DNA of 64,000 bases from Myxococcus qinghaiensis (GCF_024198215.1 NZ_JAKCFA010000027.1:1-64000), one strand, 5' to 3'; shown: positions 8,754-21,003, counted from the stretch's first letter. Notes: generated by a model from the sequence alone, not told the origin. Numbers and translations are program-made.

Positions 8754-9521
8754 TCAGCGAGTCGAGAGGCGGAGGTCGTCCAGCGCGAGGTCGGGCTGGC
8801 CGACGGGGAGGTCGATGAAGAAGGCGACAGGCTGCGCGGCGCTCCGGTCGTCCGGAATCGAGTAGACCTCGTGGGTCCAGGCCATGGACACGGGGACGCC
8901 CACGCCCTCCGACTCGGCCACGTCGAGGTAGTCGTAGCGGCAGCCGGGGCTCGTGTCGCCACAGTCCAGCAGCGCCGTGTCGGCGCGAGGCATGGACGCG
9001 GGGCACTGGTAGTCGCCGAACGAGTCGCCGCAGCGCGCAATCACCCGGCACTGGTATGACGACGTGCTGTAGCCCGGGCCCAGGGGACGCCGCTGATAGC
9101 CGGGGAAGGTGCCCGACAGGCTCTCCGCGGTGGCCTCCCAGTCCACGTCCGCGGCAATCATCGGGTCATACATGCGCACCTCGAGCGGCTGGTTCTCCGG
9201 GTCCCAGACGCTGGTGCCGTCCACGCAGTGCGCGGCGGTGATGGCCCTGCGCGGAGAGATGAAGGTGACGCCACACGTGTAGCGCAGCGGTGAGCCATCC
9301 AAACCCCGCTTCGGCGCGTGGGTGACAGGCTGGAGGATGGGCACGAAGACGGTGCCTCGGCTGAGCTGGCGGCTGCCCGTGACGCCTCCAGGTGTCAGGG
9401 CCACGGTGTAATAGTCCTGATACGCCCGTTGGACAGGCTGGGGCTCCGCCGCGAGGGCTGCTCCCAGGATGACCAGGTGGATGCTCGTGCCGGCGAACGC
9501 GGCGCGAAGAGACGGTTCCAT
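8754..9521 (-). CDS. Trypsin-like protein, truncated before the catalytic Ser
   Basis: From the ATG at 9521 the 255-residue product has a hydrophobic export signal (residues ~8-24). It then shows serine protease features: CGVTFISPRRAITAAHC with the catalytic His, and PRADTALLDCGD with the Asp. Several paired cysteines suggest disulfides. The third triad element, a GDSGGP-like serine loop, is absent: the frame stops after DLALDDLRLSTR. Neither of the other minus-strand frames downstream restores it. It may be a truncated gene or a catalytically dead S1 homologue. It converges with the PD40 gene. Confidence 0.7.
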   Translation of the reverse strand: MEPSLRAAFAGTSIHLVILGAALAAEPQPVQRAYQDYYTVALTPGGVTGSRQLSRGTVFVPILQPVTHAPKRGLDGSPLRYTCGVTFISPRRAITAAHCVDGTSVWDPENQPLEVRMYDPMIAADVDWEATAESLSGTFPGYQRRPLGPGYSTSSYQCRVIARCGDSFGDYQCPASMPRADTALLDCGDTSPGCRYDYLDVAESEGVGVPVSMAWTHEVYSIPDDRSAAQPVAFFIDLPVGQPDLALDDLRLSTR

Positions 9522-9958
9522 TCGAATAGCCCCCCACTCCAGACACAGACGTGACGAGTCCCCCTCGTCACGAGGGGCTGGTGTCCCCAGCACCCCGGGC
9601 GCATCCTGCCCGCTGGGACGCAGGCGTCTGCCCTGTCGTCGGGCTCCGTGATTTTTCAGGCCCTGGGCGGTGGGGGAGTAACACTCGCCATGGGCCACAC
9701 GTCTGGGATGGGACGGCGCGAGAGGGCAGGCCTTTCGTTCAGGTCCGTACCAAGGGTGTATCAGGACCCAATCCCCGACGTCGGCTGCGCACCTTCGATG
9801 TTTGCATTTGACTCAGACTCTTTGTGGATTTTGTGTCACTGAACAATGTATAAACGCGAAATCATGGGAGTACTTGCCAGCCCGTGAATCCGGCGTGTCG
9901 CCGGAGTGCTCATTCCTGGCAGGGGGGCGCGGCCATCCGCGCGGGTGTGAGAACTCGA
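9522..9958. promoter_or_regulatory. Divergent intergenic region with hairpin and AT-rich promoter segment
   Basis: This 437-nt gap separates the trypsin-like gene from the CXXCH lipoprotein gene. Next to the protease start it contains a perfect 9-bp inverted repeat, CGTGACGAG (9550-9558) / CTCGTCACG (9564-9572), with a 5-nt loop. The segment 9790-9860 is sharply AT-rich for this genome and holds TTGACT (9808-9813) and TATAAA (9849-9854), which are not at ideal spacing for one promoter. No convincing ORF lies within it. Confidence 0.4.
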
Positions 9959-11461
9959 ATGCAATTCATGGTGGAGAAGCGCCAGCTTGACTGGCGAAGG
10001 GTGCTCGTGTGCGCGGTGGTCGCCCTGGCGGCCGGCTGTGACAACACGGAACTTGAGACCCGGCCCCCGGAGCTGGACCTGGCGGAGCCGGTGCAGGTGG
10101 ACCCGACGCGGCATCCGGAGCGCCGCGGCATTGGTGCCATGGCGCTGCCACCCTCGGGTCCGTCGGCGATGGCCGTTCCGCTGGACCCCCGCTCGTCGCT
10201 GCTCATCACCGATGACGCCATCGTGAGGAACTTCCCGCTGCTGCGGGTGATGTCCCAGCTGGTGACGCAGTCCGGTGTCGCGGGGCTGACGCCGCTGGCG
10301 CTCTTCCAGGACTGGTGGCGCACCGCGCTGCCGCCCAACTGTGGGCCGACGTTCAACGGCTTCCCGTATCTGTGTCCGCGTGTCGAGGGCAACCAGTCCT
10401 TCGTCAATCCCTTCGTCAGCCCGGGCACGAATCCCGACGAGTACGTCCCGCTGGCGCTCGTCAACCGCTTCGACCTGGCGCCGGCGTCGGGCGTGGACTG
10501 CGGTGAGTACCGCATCATCTACGGCAAGCGCTCCGGCATCCCCGGGGGTGGCAATCGCAACCTCCTCATCTTCGAGGCGGTGCTGCCCAACCCCAATCCG
10601 ACGGCGGGCCTCAATGGCTGCATGCCGGTGGCCACCTTCTGGGCCTCGCTGACGGGCGCGGCGCTGACCACCCGCATCGCCGGGCTGCAGAACTTCTACT
10701 TCAACGGTCTGCCGGGCTTCATGCCGGTGGTCCACATGGACAACTACGGCAACCGGACCACGGGCGTGCCGACGGGGCAGGTGCGCACCAACCAGTTCAT
10801 CCAGCCGCCGTGGACGCTGCGGGAGTTCAGCGTGCGGCGCACGATGTGTGGCGCCACGCCCTGCCAGTTGAACTTCCGGCCGGTGACGGTGAAGGTCAAC
10901 CCGGGTGGCATCCTGTTCGCTCCCGGCTCCCCGCACCCGCTGGCGGCGCCGTTCCAGAACACGGTGTTCCCTGCGGAGGTGCCCGCGCTGGCCGTCAACG
11001 ACATCAACCTGTTCAACAACACCATTCCCAACCCCTTCAACAGCGGCCAGAGCGACGCGCAGGGCCCGGAGAACGACTACCGCTTCCAGTTCACCCCCGG
11101 CCCCAGCGTCTTGCGCACCAACATCCAGAACGAGCTGTTCCTGCTCGGCAGCCCGCTGCTGCCCCAGGACATCGTGGAGCGTTCGCTGGCGCTGTCCTGC
11201 GCGGGCTGCCACGAGCTGAGCAACGGGGCCAACCTGGGCGGTGGCCTTGTCTGGCCGCCTTCCGCCGGCTTCGTCCATGTGGGTGAGCAGTTCGACCCGG
11301 TGCCCGGCCCCTTCGGCCCGCGCTTCCGCATCTCCCCCGCGCTGAACGCCGTCTTCCTGCCGCACCGCAAGGCCGTCCTGGAGACGTTCCTCAACGCCTC
11401 GTGCGGGGATGCCATCTGCCAGCCGTGGGAGACGCCCGCCTCCTGCCCGGCTGACTGCTAG
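9959..11461 (+). CDS. Lipoprotein with a c-type heme-like CXXCH motif and Cys-rich tail
   Basis: The 500-residue product begins MQFMVEKRQLDWRRVLVCAV and has the lipobox ALAAGC. Most of the sequence is unrecognised, with many Pro/Asn/Gly turns. Near the C-terminus lies LALSCAGCHELSNGANLGG: CAGCH is the CXXCH signature that attaches heme c. The last residues CGDAICQPWETPASCPADC form the short disulfide-type tail common on myxobacterial exported proteins. A periplasmic or surface electron-transfer role is possible, but only one heme motif is present and a distal ligand cannot be assigned. The ATG at 9968 is an alternative start. Confidence 0.75.
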   Translation: MQFMVEKRQLDWRRVLVCAVVALAAGCDNTELETRPPELDLAEPVQVDPTRHPERRGIGAMALPPSGPSAMAVPLDPRSSLLITDDAIVRNFPLLRVMSQLVTQSGVAGLTPLALFQDWWRTALPPNCGPTFNGFPYLCPRVEGNQSFVNPFVSPGTNPDEYVPLALVNRFDLAPASGVDCGEYRIIYGKRSGIPGGGNRNLLIFEAVLPNPNPTAGLNGCMPVATFWASLTGAALTTRIAGLQNFYFNGLPGFMPVVHMDNYGNRTTGVPTGQVRTNQFIQPPWTLREFSVRRTMCGATPCQLNFRPVTVKVNPGGILFAPGSPHPLAAPFQNTVFPAEVPALAVNDINLFNNTIPNPFNSGQSDAQGPENDYRFQFTPGPSVLRTNIQNELFLLGSPLLPQDIVERSLALSCAGCHELSNGANLGGGLVWPPSAGFVHVGEQFDPVPGPFGPRFRISPALNAVFLPHRKAVLETFLNASCGDAICQPWETPASCPADC

Positions 11462-11488
11462 CCGTCCTCCAGGCAGGCAGTCATGGGA

Positions 11489-11523
11489 GTGGGCGCGGAG
11501 AGGTGCGTATACTCCGCGCCCAC
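11489..11523 (+). promoter_or_regulatory. 12-bp hairpin abutting the start codon of the TAXI-like gene
   Basis: GTGGGCGCGGAG (11489-11500) pairs perfectly with CTCCGCGCCCAC (11512-11523), loop 11 nt, and the ATG follows at 11525. The only SD-like purines lie in or beside the loop. A TATACT hexamer at 11508-11513 could be a -10 box giving an almost leaderless mRNA. Either reading, or terminator of the upstream gene, is possible. Confidence 0.45.
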
Positions 11524-11524
11524 C

Positions 11525-12886
11525 ATGACGGCGGACTCCCTCAAGCAACAACTGCGGCGCACGCTGCGGCGAGACCTCTGGCTCACGCTCGCGCCCGCGG
11601 TGCTCCTCATCGGCCTCGCGTTCGCCGCTGCTTTCTATTTCATCGAGCCCGCACCCCCGAAGAAGCTGGTGCTGGCCCTGTCGCCCGACGAGGGCGGCTT
11701 CCGCTACTACGCGCGGAAGTACCAGGACGTCCTCAAGAAGCACGGCGTCACCCTGGAGCTGCGCACGACGAAGGGCTCCATCGAGAACGTGGAGCTGCTC
11801 GCGGACGCGGCCTCCGGCGTCGACGTGGCCTTCGTGCAGAGCGGCACCGTGGGCGGTGAGAAGGCCACGAGCGTCGTATCCCTGGGCAGCGTCTCCTACG
11901 TCCCCCTCTGGGTCTTCTACCGGGGCGAGCCCCTGGAGGACGTGCGCCAGTTGAAGGGGCGGCGCATCGCGGTGGGGCCGGAGGGCAGCGGCACGCGCGC
12001 GCTCGCCGTCACGCTGCTGAAGGCCAACGGCATCGACGAGGCGCCCACGGAGCTGCTGCCGCTGGAGCGCGAGGCCGCCACCGAGCAGCTCAAGCAGGGG
12101 CACCTCGACGCGGCGTTCCTCATCTCGCCCGCGGAGTCGCCCGCCATCCAGAAGCTGGCGGCGGTGCCCGGGGTGAATCTGCTCAGCTTCGCGCGCGGAG
12201 AGGCGTATGCACGCCGCTTCCCGTATCTGACGCGGCTGGTGCTGCCTCGGGGCGTGTTCAACCTCGCCTCGGATGTCCCCGCGAAAGACGTGGTGGTGCT
12301 CGCGCCGACGGCGAACCTCGTGGCGCGCGACTCGCTGCACCCCGCGCTCTCCTATCTCCTCATGCGCGCGGCCAGCGAAGTCCACGGCAGCGCGGGCCTG
12401 CTCGACGGCCCCAACGAGTTCCCCGCGCCGCGCGAGACGGGCTTCGCGCTCAGCAGCGAGGCCCAGCGCTACTACGAGGCGGGAATCCCCTTGCTCCAGC
12501 GCTACCTGCCGTTCTGGGCGGCGAACCTGGTGGACCGGCTGTGGGTGATGCTGGTGCCCATCATCGCCGTGGTGGTGCCGCTGTTCCGCGCCGTCCCCGC
12601 GCTCTACCAGTGGCGCATCCGCCAGCGCATCGTCCGCTGGTACGCGCGGCTGAAGGAGATTGAAATCCAGCTCGACGAGAACCCTGGCCGGGAGATGCTC
12701 GAGGACATGCTCAAGCGGCTGGAAGAGGCCGAGCGCGAGGTCAACCGCATCCCCATGCCGCTGGCCTACGCGGAGAACCTCTACTTCTTCCGCGAGCACA
12801 TCGAGGTCGTCCGCCGTCGCCTCATCCGCCGGCTCGGCGGTGGGCGTGACGGGGCTGACATGCACGCTCACTCCGCCAGCGCGTAG
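11525..12886 (+). CDS. TAXI-family TRAP-type solute-binding protein with membrane anchors
   Basis: A 453-residue protein with an N-terminal membrane segment (residues ~22-42). A TAXI/TRAP-type periplasmic binding domain follows at ~45-330, recognised from KLVLALSPDEGGFRYYARKY and AFVQSGTVGGEKATSVVSLG, then VGPEGSGTRALAVTLLKANG. A second membrane helix lies at ~340-360 (LVDRLWVMLVPIIAVVVPLF). The C-terminus is cytoplasmic and coiled-coil-like. The two anchors differ from a soluble TAXI receptor and suggest a sensor or permease-associated role. No TRAP permease genes are adjacent. The last 65 nt overlap antiparallel with the sigma factor gene. Confidence 0.85.
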   Translation: MTADSLKQQLRRTLRRDLWLTLAPAVLLIGLAFAAAFYFIEPAPPKKLVLALSPDEGGFRYYARKYQDVLKKHGVTLELRTTKGSIENVELLADAASGVDVAFVQSGTVGGEKATSVVSLGSVSYVPLWVFYRGEPLEDVRQLKGRRIAVGPEGSGTRALAVTLLKANGIDEAPTELLPLEREAATEQLKQGHLDAAFLISPAESPAIQKLAAVPGVNLLSFARGEAYARRFPYLTRLVLPRGVFNLASDVPAKDVVVLAPTANLVARDSLHPALSYLLMRAASEVHGSAGLLDGPNEFPAPRETGFALSSEAQRYYEAGIPLLQRYLPFWAANLVDRLWVMLVPIIAVVVPLFRAVPALYQWRIRQRIVRWYARLKEIEIQLDENPGREMLEDMLKRLEEAEREVNRIPMPLAYAENLYFFREHIEVVRRRLIRRLGGGRDGADMHAHSASA

Positions 12887-13502
12887 TCGGCTCCCGTCGC
12901 GCGCGCGGTGCCCGGTGGGGAGGGGAGGTCTGCTCCACTCCCCCGCGTGTGGGTGGCTCGGGCTCCGGGCCTCGCGCGGAGGGGCCGAGCGCCCCGCGCA
13001 GCACCTGATAGGCCCGCAGCAGCCGGCGGCGGGTGTTCACGTGGGTGATGCCCAGCTCCTCCGCCATCGTCCGGCCGTCCAGCTCCCGTTCGAAGCGCAG
13101 CAGGCAGGCCTGCCGCAGCGGCTCCGGCAGGCGGTGGACGTGGCGCCACAGGAGCCGTGACTGCTCCTGCTCCAGGAGGAGCTGCTCCGGCGAGGGGACG
13201 TGCGCCAGGGGCTCTCGCGCCGAAGCGACTTCGTCCTCCTCCCCAGGGTCCTCGTCCGCGCGCCGGGCCCGGGTGCGGTGAAGGTCCACGCACGAGTTGT
13301 AGACGATGCGCGTCAGCCACGCCTCCGGGTTTCGCAGCCGTCGGACTTCCCGGGGCCAGGCCTCGGCGGCTCGCAGCATCGCGGTGCCCAGGGCGTCCTC
13401 CGCGTCGGCCTGGTGGCCACCGAGGTGGCGCAGGCTCTTCGCGAGCAGCCGCGAGTGGTGGCACAGCCACAGCTCCCAGAATCCGGTCGACATCACTTCC
13501 AT
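12822..13502 (-). CDS. ECF-like RNA polymerase sigma factor
   Basis: The start at 13502 (MEVMSTGFWELW) gives 226 residues. A sigma-2-like region contains ADAEDALGTAMLRAAEAWPREVRRLRNPEAWLTRIVYNSCVDLHR, whose second half (WLTRIVYNSCVD) is typical of ECF factors. A sigma-4 HTH follows (LRQACLLRFERELDGRTMAEELGITHVNTRRRLLRAYQVLR). The C-terminal ~50 residues after the HTH are Pro/Arg-rich and unusual; part of this tail is encoded in the 65-nt overlap with the TAXI-like gene. There is no anti-sigma gene beside it. It is divergent from the FHA sigma-54 activator, and tandem palindromes lie between them. Confidence 0.85.
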   Translation of the reverse strand: MEVMSTGFWELWLCHHSRLLAKSLRHLGGHQADAEDALGTAMLRAAEAWPREVRRLRNPEAWLTRIVYNSCVDLHRTRARRADEDPGEEDEVASAREPLAHVPSPEQLLLEQEQSRLLWRHVHRLPEPLRQACLLRFERELDGRTMAEELGITHVNTRRRLLRAYQVLRGALGPSARGPEPEPPTRGGVEQTSPPHRAPRARREPTTRWRSERACQPRHAHRRAGG

Positions 13503-13611
13503 GAGGACGCTCACAGGTGGCCATCCCCTCCGTGGCGCTCCCCCAGAGCAACCGCTGTGCCGGCTCTCGTCCCCTCGGAGGAGACCGCCTGGTCGTCGGG
13601 CGCGGTGCCCG

Positions 13612-13646
13612 GCTGGCATGTCAGCGTCACCGGCTGACATGTCAGC
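13612..13646. promoter_or_regulatory. Tandem 14-bp palindromic operators
   Basis: Two copies of GCTGRCATGTCAGC occur at 13612-13625 (one mismatch to perfect dyad symmetry) and 13633-13646 (perfect). Their centres are 21 bp apart, two helical turns, in the region between the divergent sigma factor and FHA-activator genes. Two cooperating dimeric regulators would bind on the same DNA face. Confidence 0.6.
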
Positions 13647-13738
13647 GTGTGCCAGCCGGCAGGCCGCCTCGGTCCGCGGGGCGCTGGGCTCGTGTAGCCT
13701 GGAGGCGAACCCGGGCCCTGGCTCCGAGCGTCCCCCTC

Positions 13739-15319
13739 ATGAAGCAGAGACTCCTCGATGATGTCTCCACCGCGAGCCCAAAGCGGCATGGCGGTGACTC
13801 GCGGCCCGCTGTCCTCCTGCCGGCGCTGACGCTGGTCTCCCACCCCCTGGCCTCACGGGTGGGGGAGCGGTTCGTGATGGAATCCCTGCCGCGCGGCCGG
13901 CCGGTGGCGCTCTCTCGCAACGAGCCGCTGTTCACCCGCGTGGATGAAGTCGTGGGCCGGCCGCTGGCGGACCCGTTCGTGAGCCGGCGCGCGCTGCGCT
14001 TCCTGCCGCGCCCGGAGGGCGGCATCCGGCTGGAGGGCGAGGCGGAAGGTACCCAGGTGGTGGCGGGTGGGGTGCCGGGCGTGAGCTGGGATTTCCGGCC
14101 GGAGGCGCTCGCGGCGGGGGTGACGCTCGAGCTGGCCGGGCGGGTGGTGGTGCTGCTGCACCTCGTGGCGCTGGAAGAGGAGCGCTCCGCGGACACGTTG
14201 GGAATGGTGGGGCAGAGCGCGGCGCTGGCACGGGTGCGCACCCGCGTCCGCCAGGTGGCGGACCTGGACGTGCCCGTGCTCATCCGGGGCGAGACGGGCA
14301 CGGGCAAGGAGCTCATCGCCCGTGCGCTCCACCAGCGCGGCCCTCGGAGCAAGGGGCCCTTCGTCAGCGTCAACCTGGGCACGCTGGCCCGCGAGCTGGC
14401 CGCGGCGGAGTTGTTCGGCGCGCAGCGGGGCGCCTACACCGGCGCCTCCCAGCGCCGCGAGGGTTTCTTCCGCGCCGCGCACGGCGGCACGTTGTTCCTG
14501 GACGAGGTGGGAGAGGCGCCCGCCGAGGTGCAGGTGGCGCTCCTGCGCGTGCTGGAGACGGGGGAGATGTACCCGGTGGGCGCGCACACCCCCGTCGTCA
14601 CGGACGTGCGACTGGTGGCCGCGACGGACGCGCCCCTGGAGGACCTGATTGAGCAGGGCCGCTTTCGCGCACCCCTGTTGCATCGGCTCTCCGGTTACTC
14701 CATCCACATGCCTCCGCTGAGGGAGCGGCGCGAGGATATCTCCCTGCTCTTCCACCACTTCGCGCGGCTGGAGCTGGAGCGGTTGGGGGAGGGCTGGCGC
14801 CTGGAGCCCCAGGACCCCTACGCGGAGCCCTGGCTGCCGGCGGCCCTGGCGTCACGGCTGCTGCGGCACGACTGGCCCGGCAACGTCCGGCAGCTGCGCA
14901 ACGTGGCCCGCCAGCTCGTCATCAGCGGCCGGGGGCAGCCCCGACTCCAGATGGACGCGGCGCTGGAGGCGGAGCTGGGGCCGGGCTCCCCGGGCGACGA
15001 GGAGGGGGAGCCCACGCTGGTGGCGCGGCGCAAGCCCTCCGAAGTGACGGAGCGGGAGCTGCTGGACGCGCTGCGCGAGTGCTCATGGGACTTGAAGGGC
15101 ACCGCGGAGAAGCTCGGCATCACCCGGGCGTCGCTCTACAACCTGGTGGACCGCAGTCCCCACATCCGCACGGTGAAGGACGTGAGCGCGGAGGAAATCA
15201 CCCGCTGCTTCAAGGCTTGTGGTGGAGACCTGGACGCCATGGTGCGCCAGCTGGAGGTGTCCCGGCGCGCGCTCCAGCGTCGCGTCAGGGAGCTGGGTCT
15301 GGAGCCCCCCACGTCGTGA
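13739..15319 (+). CDS. FHA-containing sigma-54-dependent activator with two Fis-type HTHs
   Basis: A 526-residue enhancer-binding protein. N-terminal FHA-like fold at ~45-130 (RGRPVALSRNEPLF, then VSRRALRFLP). AAA+ domain at ~160-400 with Walker A GETGTGKE starting at G184, sigma-54 contact loop GAYTGA at 231-236, and Walker B GGTLFLDEVGE. Two Fis-type HTH segments follow in tandem: ALRECSWDLKGTAEKLGITR and CFKACGGDLDAMVRQLEVSR. FHA domains bind phosphothreonine, so a Ser/Thr kinase input is expected; the kinase at 15953 is a nearby candidate but this is inference. The ATG at 13739 is preferred; the frame upstream overlaps the palindromic control region. Confidence 0.9.
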   Translation: MKQRLLDDVSTASPKRHGGDSRPAVLLPALTLVSHPLASRVGERFVMESLPRGRPVALSRNEPLFTRVDEVVGRPLADPFVSRRALRFLPRPEGGIRLEGEAEGTQVVAGGVPGVSWDFRPEALAAGVTLELAGRVVVLLHLVALEEERSADTLGMVGQSAALARVRTRVRQVADLDVPVLIRGETGTGKELIARALHQRGPRSKGPFVSVNLGTLARELAAAELFGAQRGAYTGASQRREGFFRAAHGGTLFLDEVGEAPAEVQVALLRVLETGEMYPVGAHTPVVTDVRLVAATDAPLEDLIEQGRFRAPLLHRLSGYSIHMPPLRERREDISLLFHHFARLELERLGEGWRLEPQDPYAEPWLPAALASRLLRHDWPGNVRQLRNVARQLVISGRGQPRLQMDAALEAELGPGSPGDEEGEPTLVARRKPSEVTERELLDALRECSWDLKGTAEKLGITRASLYNLVDRSPHIRTVKDVSAEEITRCFKACGGDLDAMVRQLEVSRRALQRRVRELGLEPPTS

Positions 15320-15409
15320 AGTCGTGGGTCGTGGCAAGCTTCAGGCGCCGCCATCTCCGGGCCGGGCCTGGCCCGTGCGCCCGGGCGACGTGGCGGGGAG
15401 GCGTGCACC

Positions 15410-15940
15410 ATGCAAGGGCATTGGAAGCGTTGGCCAGGCGTCGTCATGTTGTCGTTGGGGTGGGGCTGCGCGCCGGACCCGTCCGCGGTCGACGAGGCGT
15501 CCACGCCGGGCGTTCAATCCCTGGCGGAATACGACGGCACCGCCTGCCCCAAGCTCTTGGAGGCTCCCTGTCCCGCCCAGGGCGGCGGGTATTGCCCCCC
15601 GCTCGACCACAACATGCTGTGTGTCATCACCATCTCCAGGGGAGCCCTGCCCGTGTCGCCCGCGAGGAGCTGCCTCCGGCGCAAGCAACCGGTCAAGTTC
15701 CAGCTCGCGCCCGGCGTCAACGCGGCCACGCTCAAGTTCTTCGGACCTGATGCCGACGCCCTCTTCGTGGACTACGACAGGATGGACATCGCGCTGATGG
15801 CGGGGCGCGACTCGAAGTGGTGCGGAATGCTTCGCCACAAGGTCTTCCCGGGGGGCCATTACTTCACCGTCACCACCGATACGGGCGCGGGCCAGCCAGG
15901 GGAGCTGGAAGTGGTCAGGGACCCGGGCGAGGAGGACTGA
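15410..15940 (+). CDS. Small lipoprotein, unknown function
   Basis: A 176-residue protein with a lipoprotein signal (VVMLSLGWGC) and several cysteines in the N-terminal half of the mature chain (GTACPKLLEAPCPAQGGGYC). The C-terminal half looks beta-rich (FFGPDADALFVDYDRMDIAL). No domain recognised. It starts 90 nt after the FHA activator and ends 12 nt from the converging kinase gene. Confidence 0.65.
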   Translation: MQGHWKRWPGVVMLSLGWGCAPDPSAVDEASTPGVQSLAEYDGTACPKLLEAPCPAQGGGYCPPLDHNMLCVITISRGALPVSPARSCLRRKQPVKFQLAPGVNAATLKFFGPDADALFVDYDRMDIALMAGRDSKWCGMLRHKVFPGGHYFTVTTDTGAGQPGELEVVRDPGEED

Positions 15941-15952
15941 CGCTCCAGGCGT

Positions 15953-19576
<3,624 letters not shown>

Positions 19577-19911
19577 CGCCCGTTCCCTGGCTCCTGCCCC
19601 CCGGGCCTTCGTTCCCGAGACGTCGAGGGGAAGGGTTCTAGCACCCGTCCCGGCGCCATATCCCCCGTGCACGGGGCGCGAGGCGTTGATATGCAGGGAG
19701 CGCCGGACGGCGAGCGTCGTCGTCCCACCTGTCCCCTGGAGGCTCCATGCACGCCGACATTCATCTTGCCGCGGTGGGAGTCCTGTTCACCCGGAGGACG
19801 CGGGCCTGGTAAGGCCGGCGTGCAGGCCCGTCACAGCGCGGTCCACGTCTCCGGGTGCCCCTGAAGAACCGAGGTGCGCCGCAGGCACCGCTTTGTCCGG
19901 AGTCCTTCCAC
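19577..19911. promoter_or_regulatory. Divergent region, nothing specific recognised
   Basis: The 335 nt between the kinase and rsgA starts must contain both promoters. I see no strong inverted repeat, consensus promoter or additional gene. A GTG at 19855 could extend RsgA by 19 residues. Confidence 0.3.
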
Positions 19912-21003
19912 GTGTCACTTGAAACCTTTGGTTGGGGGCCCGAGCTGGCCCAGTCGTTCTCCACCGTCGTCGAGTCGTCCCCGCTTCCCCTCGTCCCCGG
20001 CCGCGTGGTGCGCCAGGAGCGCGGGCTCGTCACAGTCCAGACCGGCGAGCGCACCCTGCTGGCGCGCACCGCGGGAAAGCTGCTCCACCAGGCCCCCGGC
20101 GCCGAGTCACTGCCCACCGTGGGGGACTGGGTCGCCATCCAACTGCCCCCCGGCAAAGGGGAGGGCATGCTGCACGCCGTCCTGCCTCGCCGCAGCGTGC
20201 TCGTGCGCCGCGAGGTCGGCGGCCAGAAGGGCGCGGGCCAGCTCATCGCCGCCAACCTGGACGTCGTGCTGCTCGTCTCCGGGCTGGATGGGAACTTCAA
20301 CGCCCGCCGCATCGAACGCGCGCTCACCCTGGCCTGGAGCAGCGGCGCCGCCCCCGCGGTGCTGCTCACCAAGGTGGACCTCCATGACGACGCGACGGCG
20401 CTCGTCCAGGAGGTGGAGGCGCTCGCCCCCGGCGTCCCCGTGCTCGCGATGAGCTCGTGGACGGGCGAGGGGCTCGACGCGGTGCGGGCGCTCATGCCCC
20501 CCGGCAAGACGGGCGCGCTGCTCGGCTCCTCCGGCGTGGGCAAGTCCACCCTCGTCAACCGGCTCTTGGGTGAAGAGCGCCTGGCCACCCAGGCGGTCCG
20601 CGTGGAGGATGACAAGGGGCGTCACACGACGACGCACCGGGAGCTGTTCCTCCTGCCCCATGGCGGACTGCTCATCGACGGCCCCGGGATGCGCGAGCTG
20701 GGGCTGATGGGGGACGAGGAGGAGGCGCTGGAGCAGACCTTCGCCGACATCCTCGAGCTGGCCGACAGCTGCCGCTTCCGCGACTGCACGCACCAGAACG
20801 AGCCGGGCTGCGCCGTGCGCGCCGCCCTCCAGGCCGGAACGCTCCCCCCCGAGCGGCTCTCGAACTTCGAGAAGCTGCAGCGCGAGAAGGCCTTCCAGTC
20901 GCGTCAGACGAGCCCCGCCGCGCAGCGCGAGCAGCGCAAGCTGGAGAAGGGCCGCACGGTGATGGGGTGGGAAGTCTCTCGCACCAAGCGCCGCAAGGAC
21001 TGA
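19912..21003 (+). CDS. rsgA: Ribosome small subunit-dependent GTPase A
   Basis: The 363-residue protein is a circularly permuted GTPase. An N-terminal OB-fold (VVRQERGLVTVQTGERTLLA) is followed by G4 LLTKVDL, G1 GSSGVGKST at ~205 and G3 DGPGMRELG. A C-terminal zinc-binding segment contains CRFRDCTHQNEPGC at ~286-299. RsgA helps late maturation of the 30S subunit. I prefer the GTG at 19912 (VSLETFGWGPELAQ), which matches usual family openings; GTG 19855 is an alternative. The following 400 nt hold an unusual array of hairpins. Confidence 0.95.
   Translation: MSLETFGWGPELAQSFSTVVESSPLPLVPGRVVRQERGLVTVQTGERTLLARTAGKLLHQAPGAESLPTVGDWVAIQLPPGKGEGMLHAVLPRRSVLVRREVGGQKGAGQLIAANLDVVLLVSGLDGNFNARRIERALTLAWSSGAAPAVLLTKVDLHDDATALVQEVEALAPGVPVLAMSSWTGEGLDAVRALMPPGKTGALLGSSGVGKSTLVNRLLGEERLATQAVRVEDDKGRHTTTHRELFLLPHGGLLIDGPGMRELGLMGDEEEALEQTFADILELADSCRFRDCTHQNEPGCAVRAALQAGTLPPERLSNFEKLQREKAFQSRQTSPAAQREQRKLEKGRTVMGWEVSRTKRRKD

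Noticed and set aside
9836..12871. Very long minus-strand ORF (about 1011 codons) antisense to the CXXCH and TAXI-like genes
   Set aside because: Composition is low-complexity His/Arg/Gln/Glu typical of the reverse frame of GC-rich genes; no start signal or domain.
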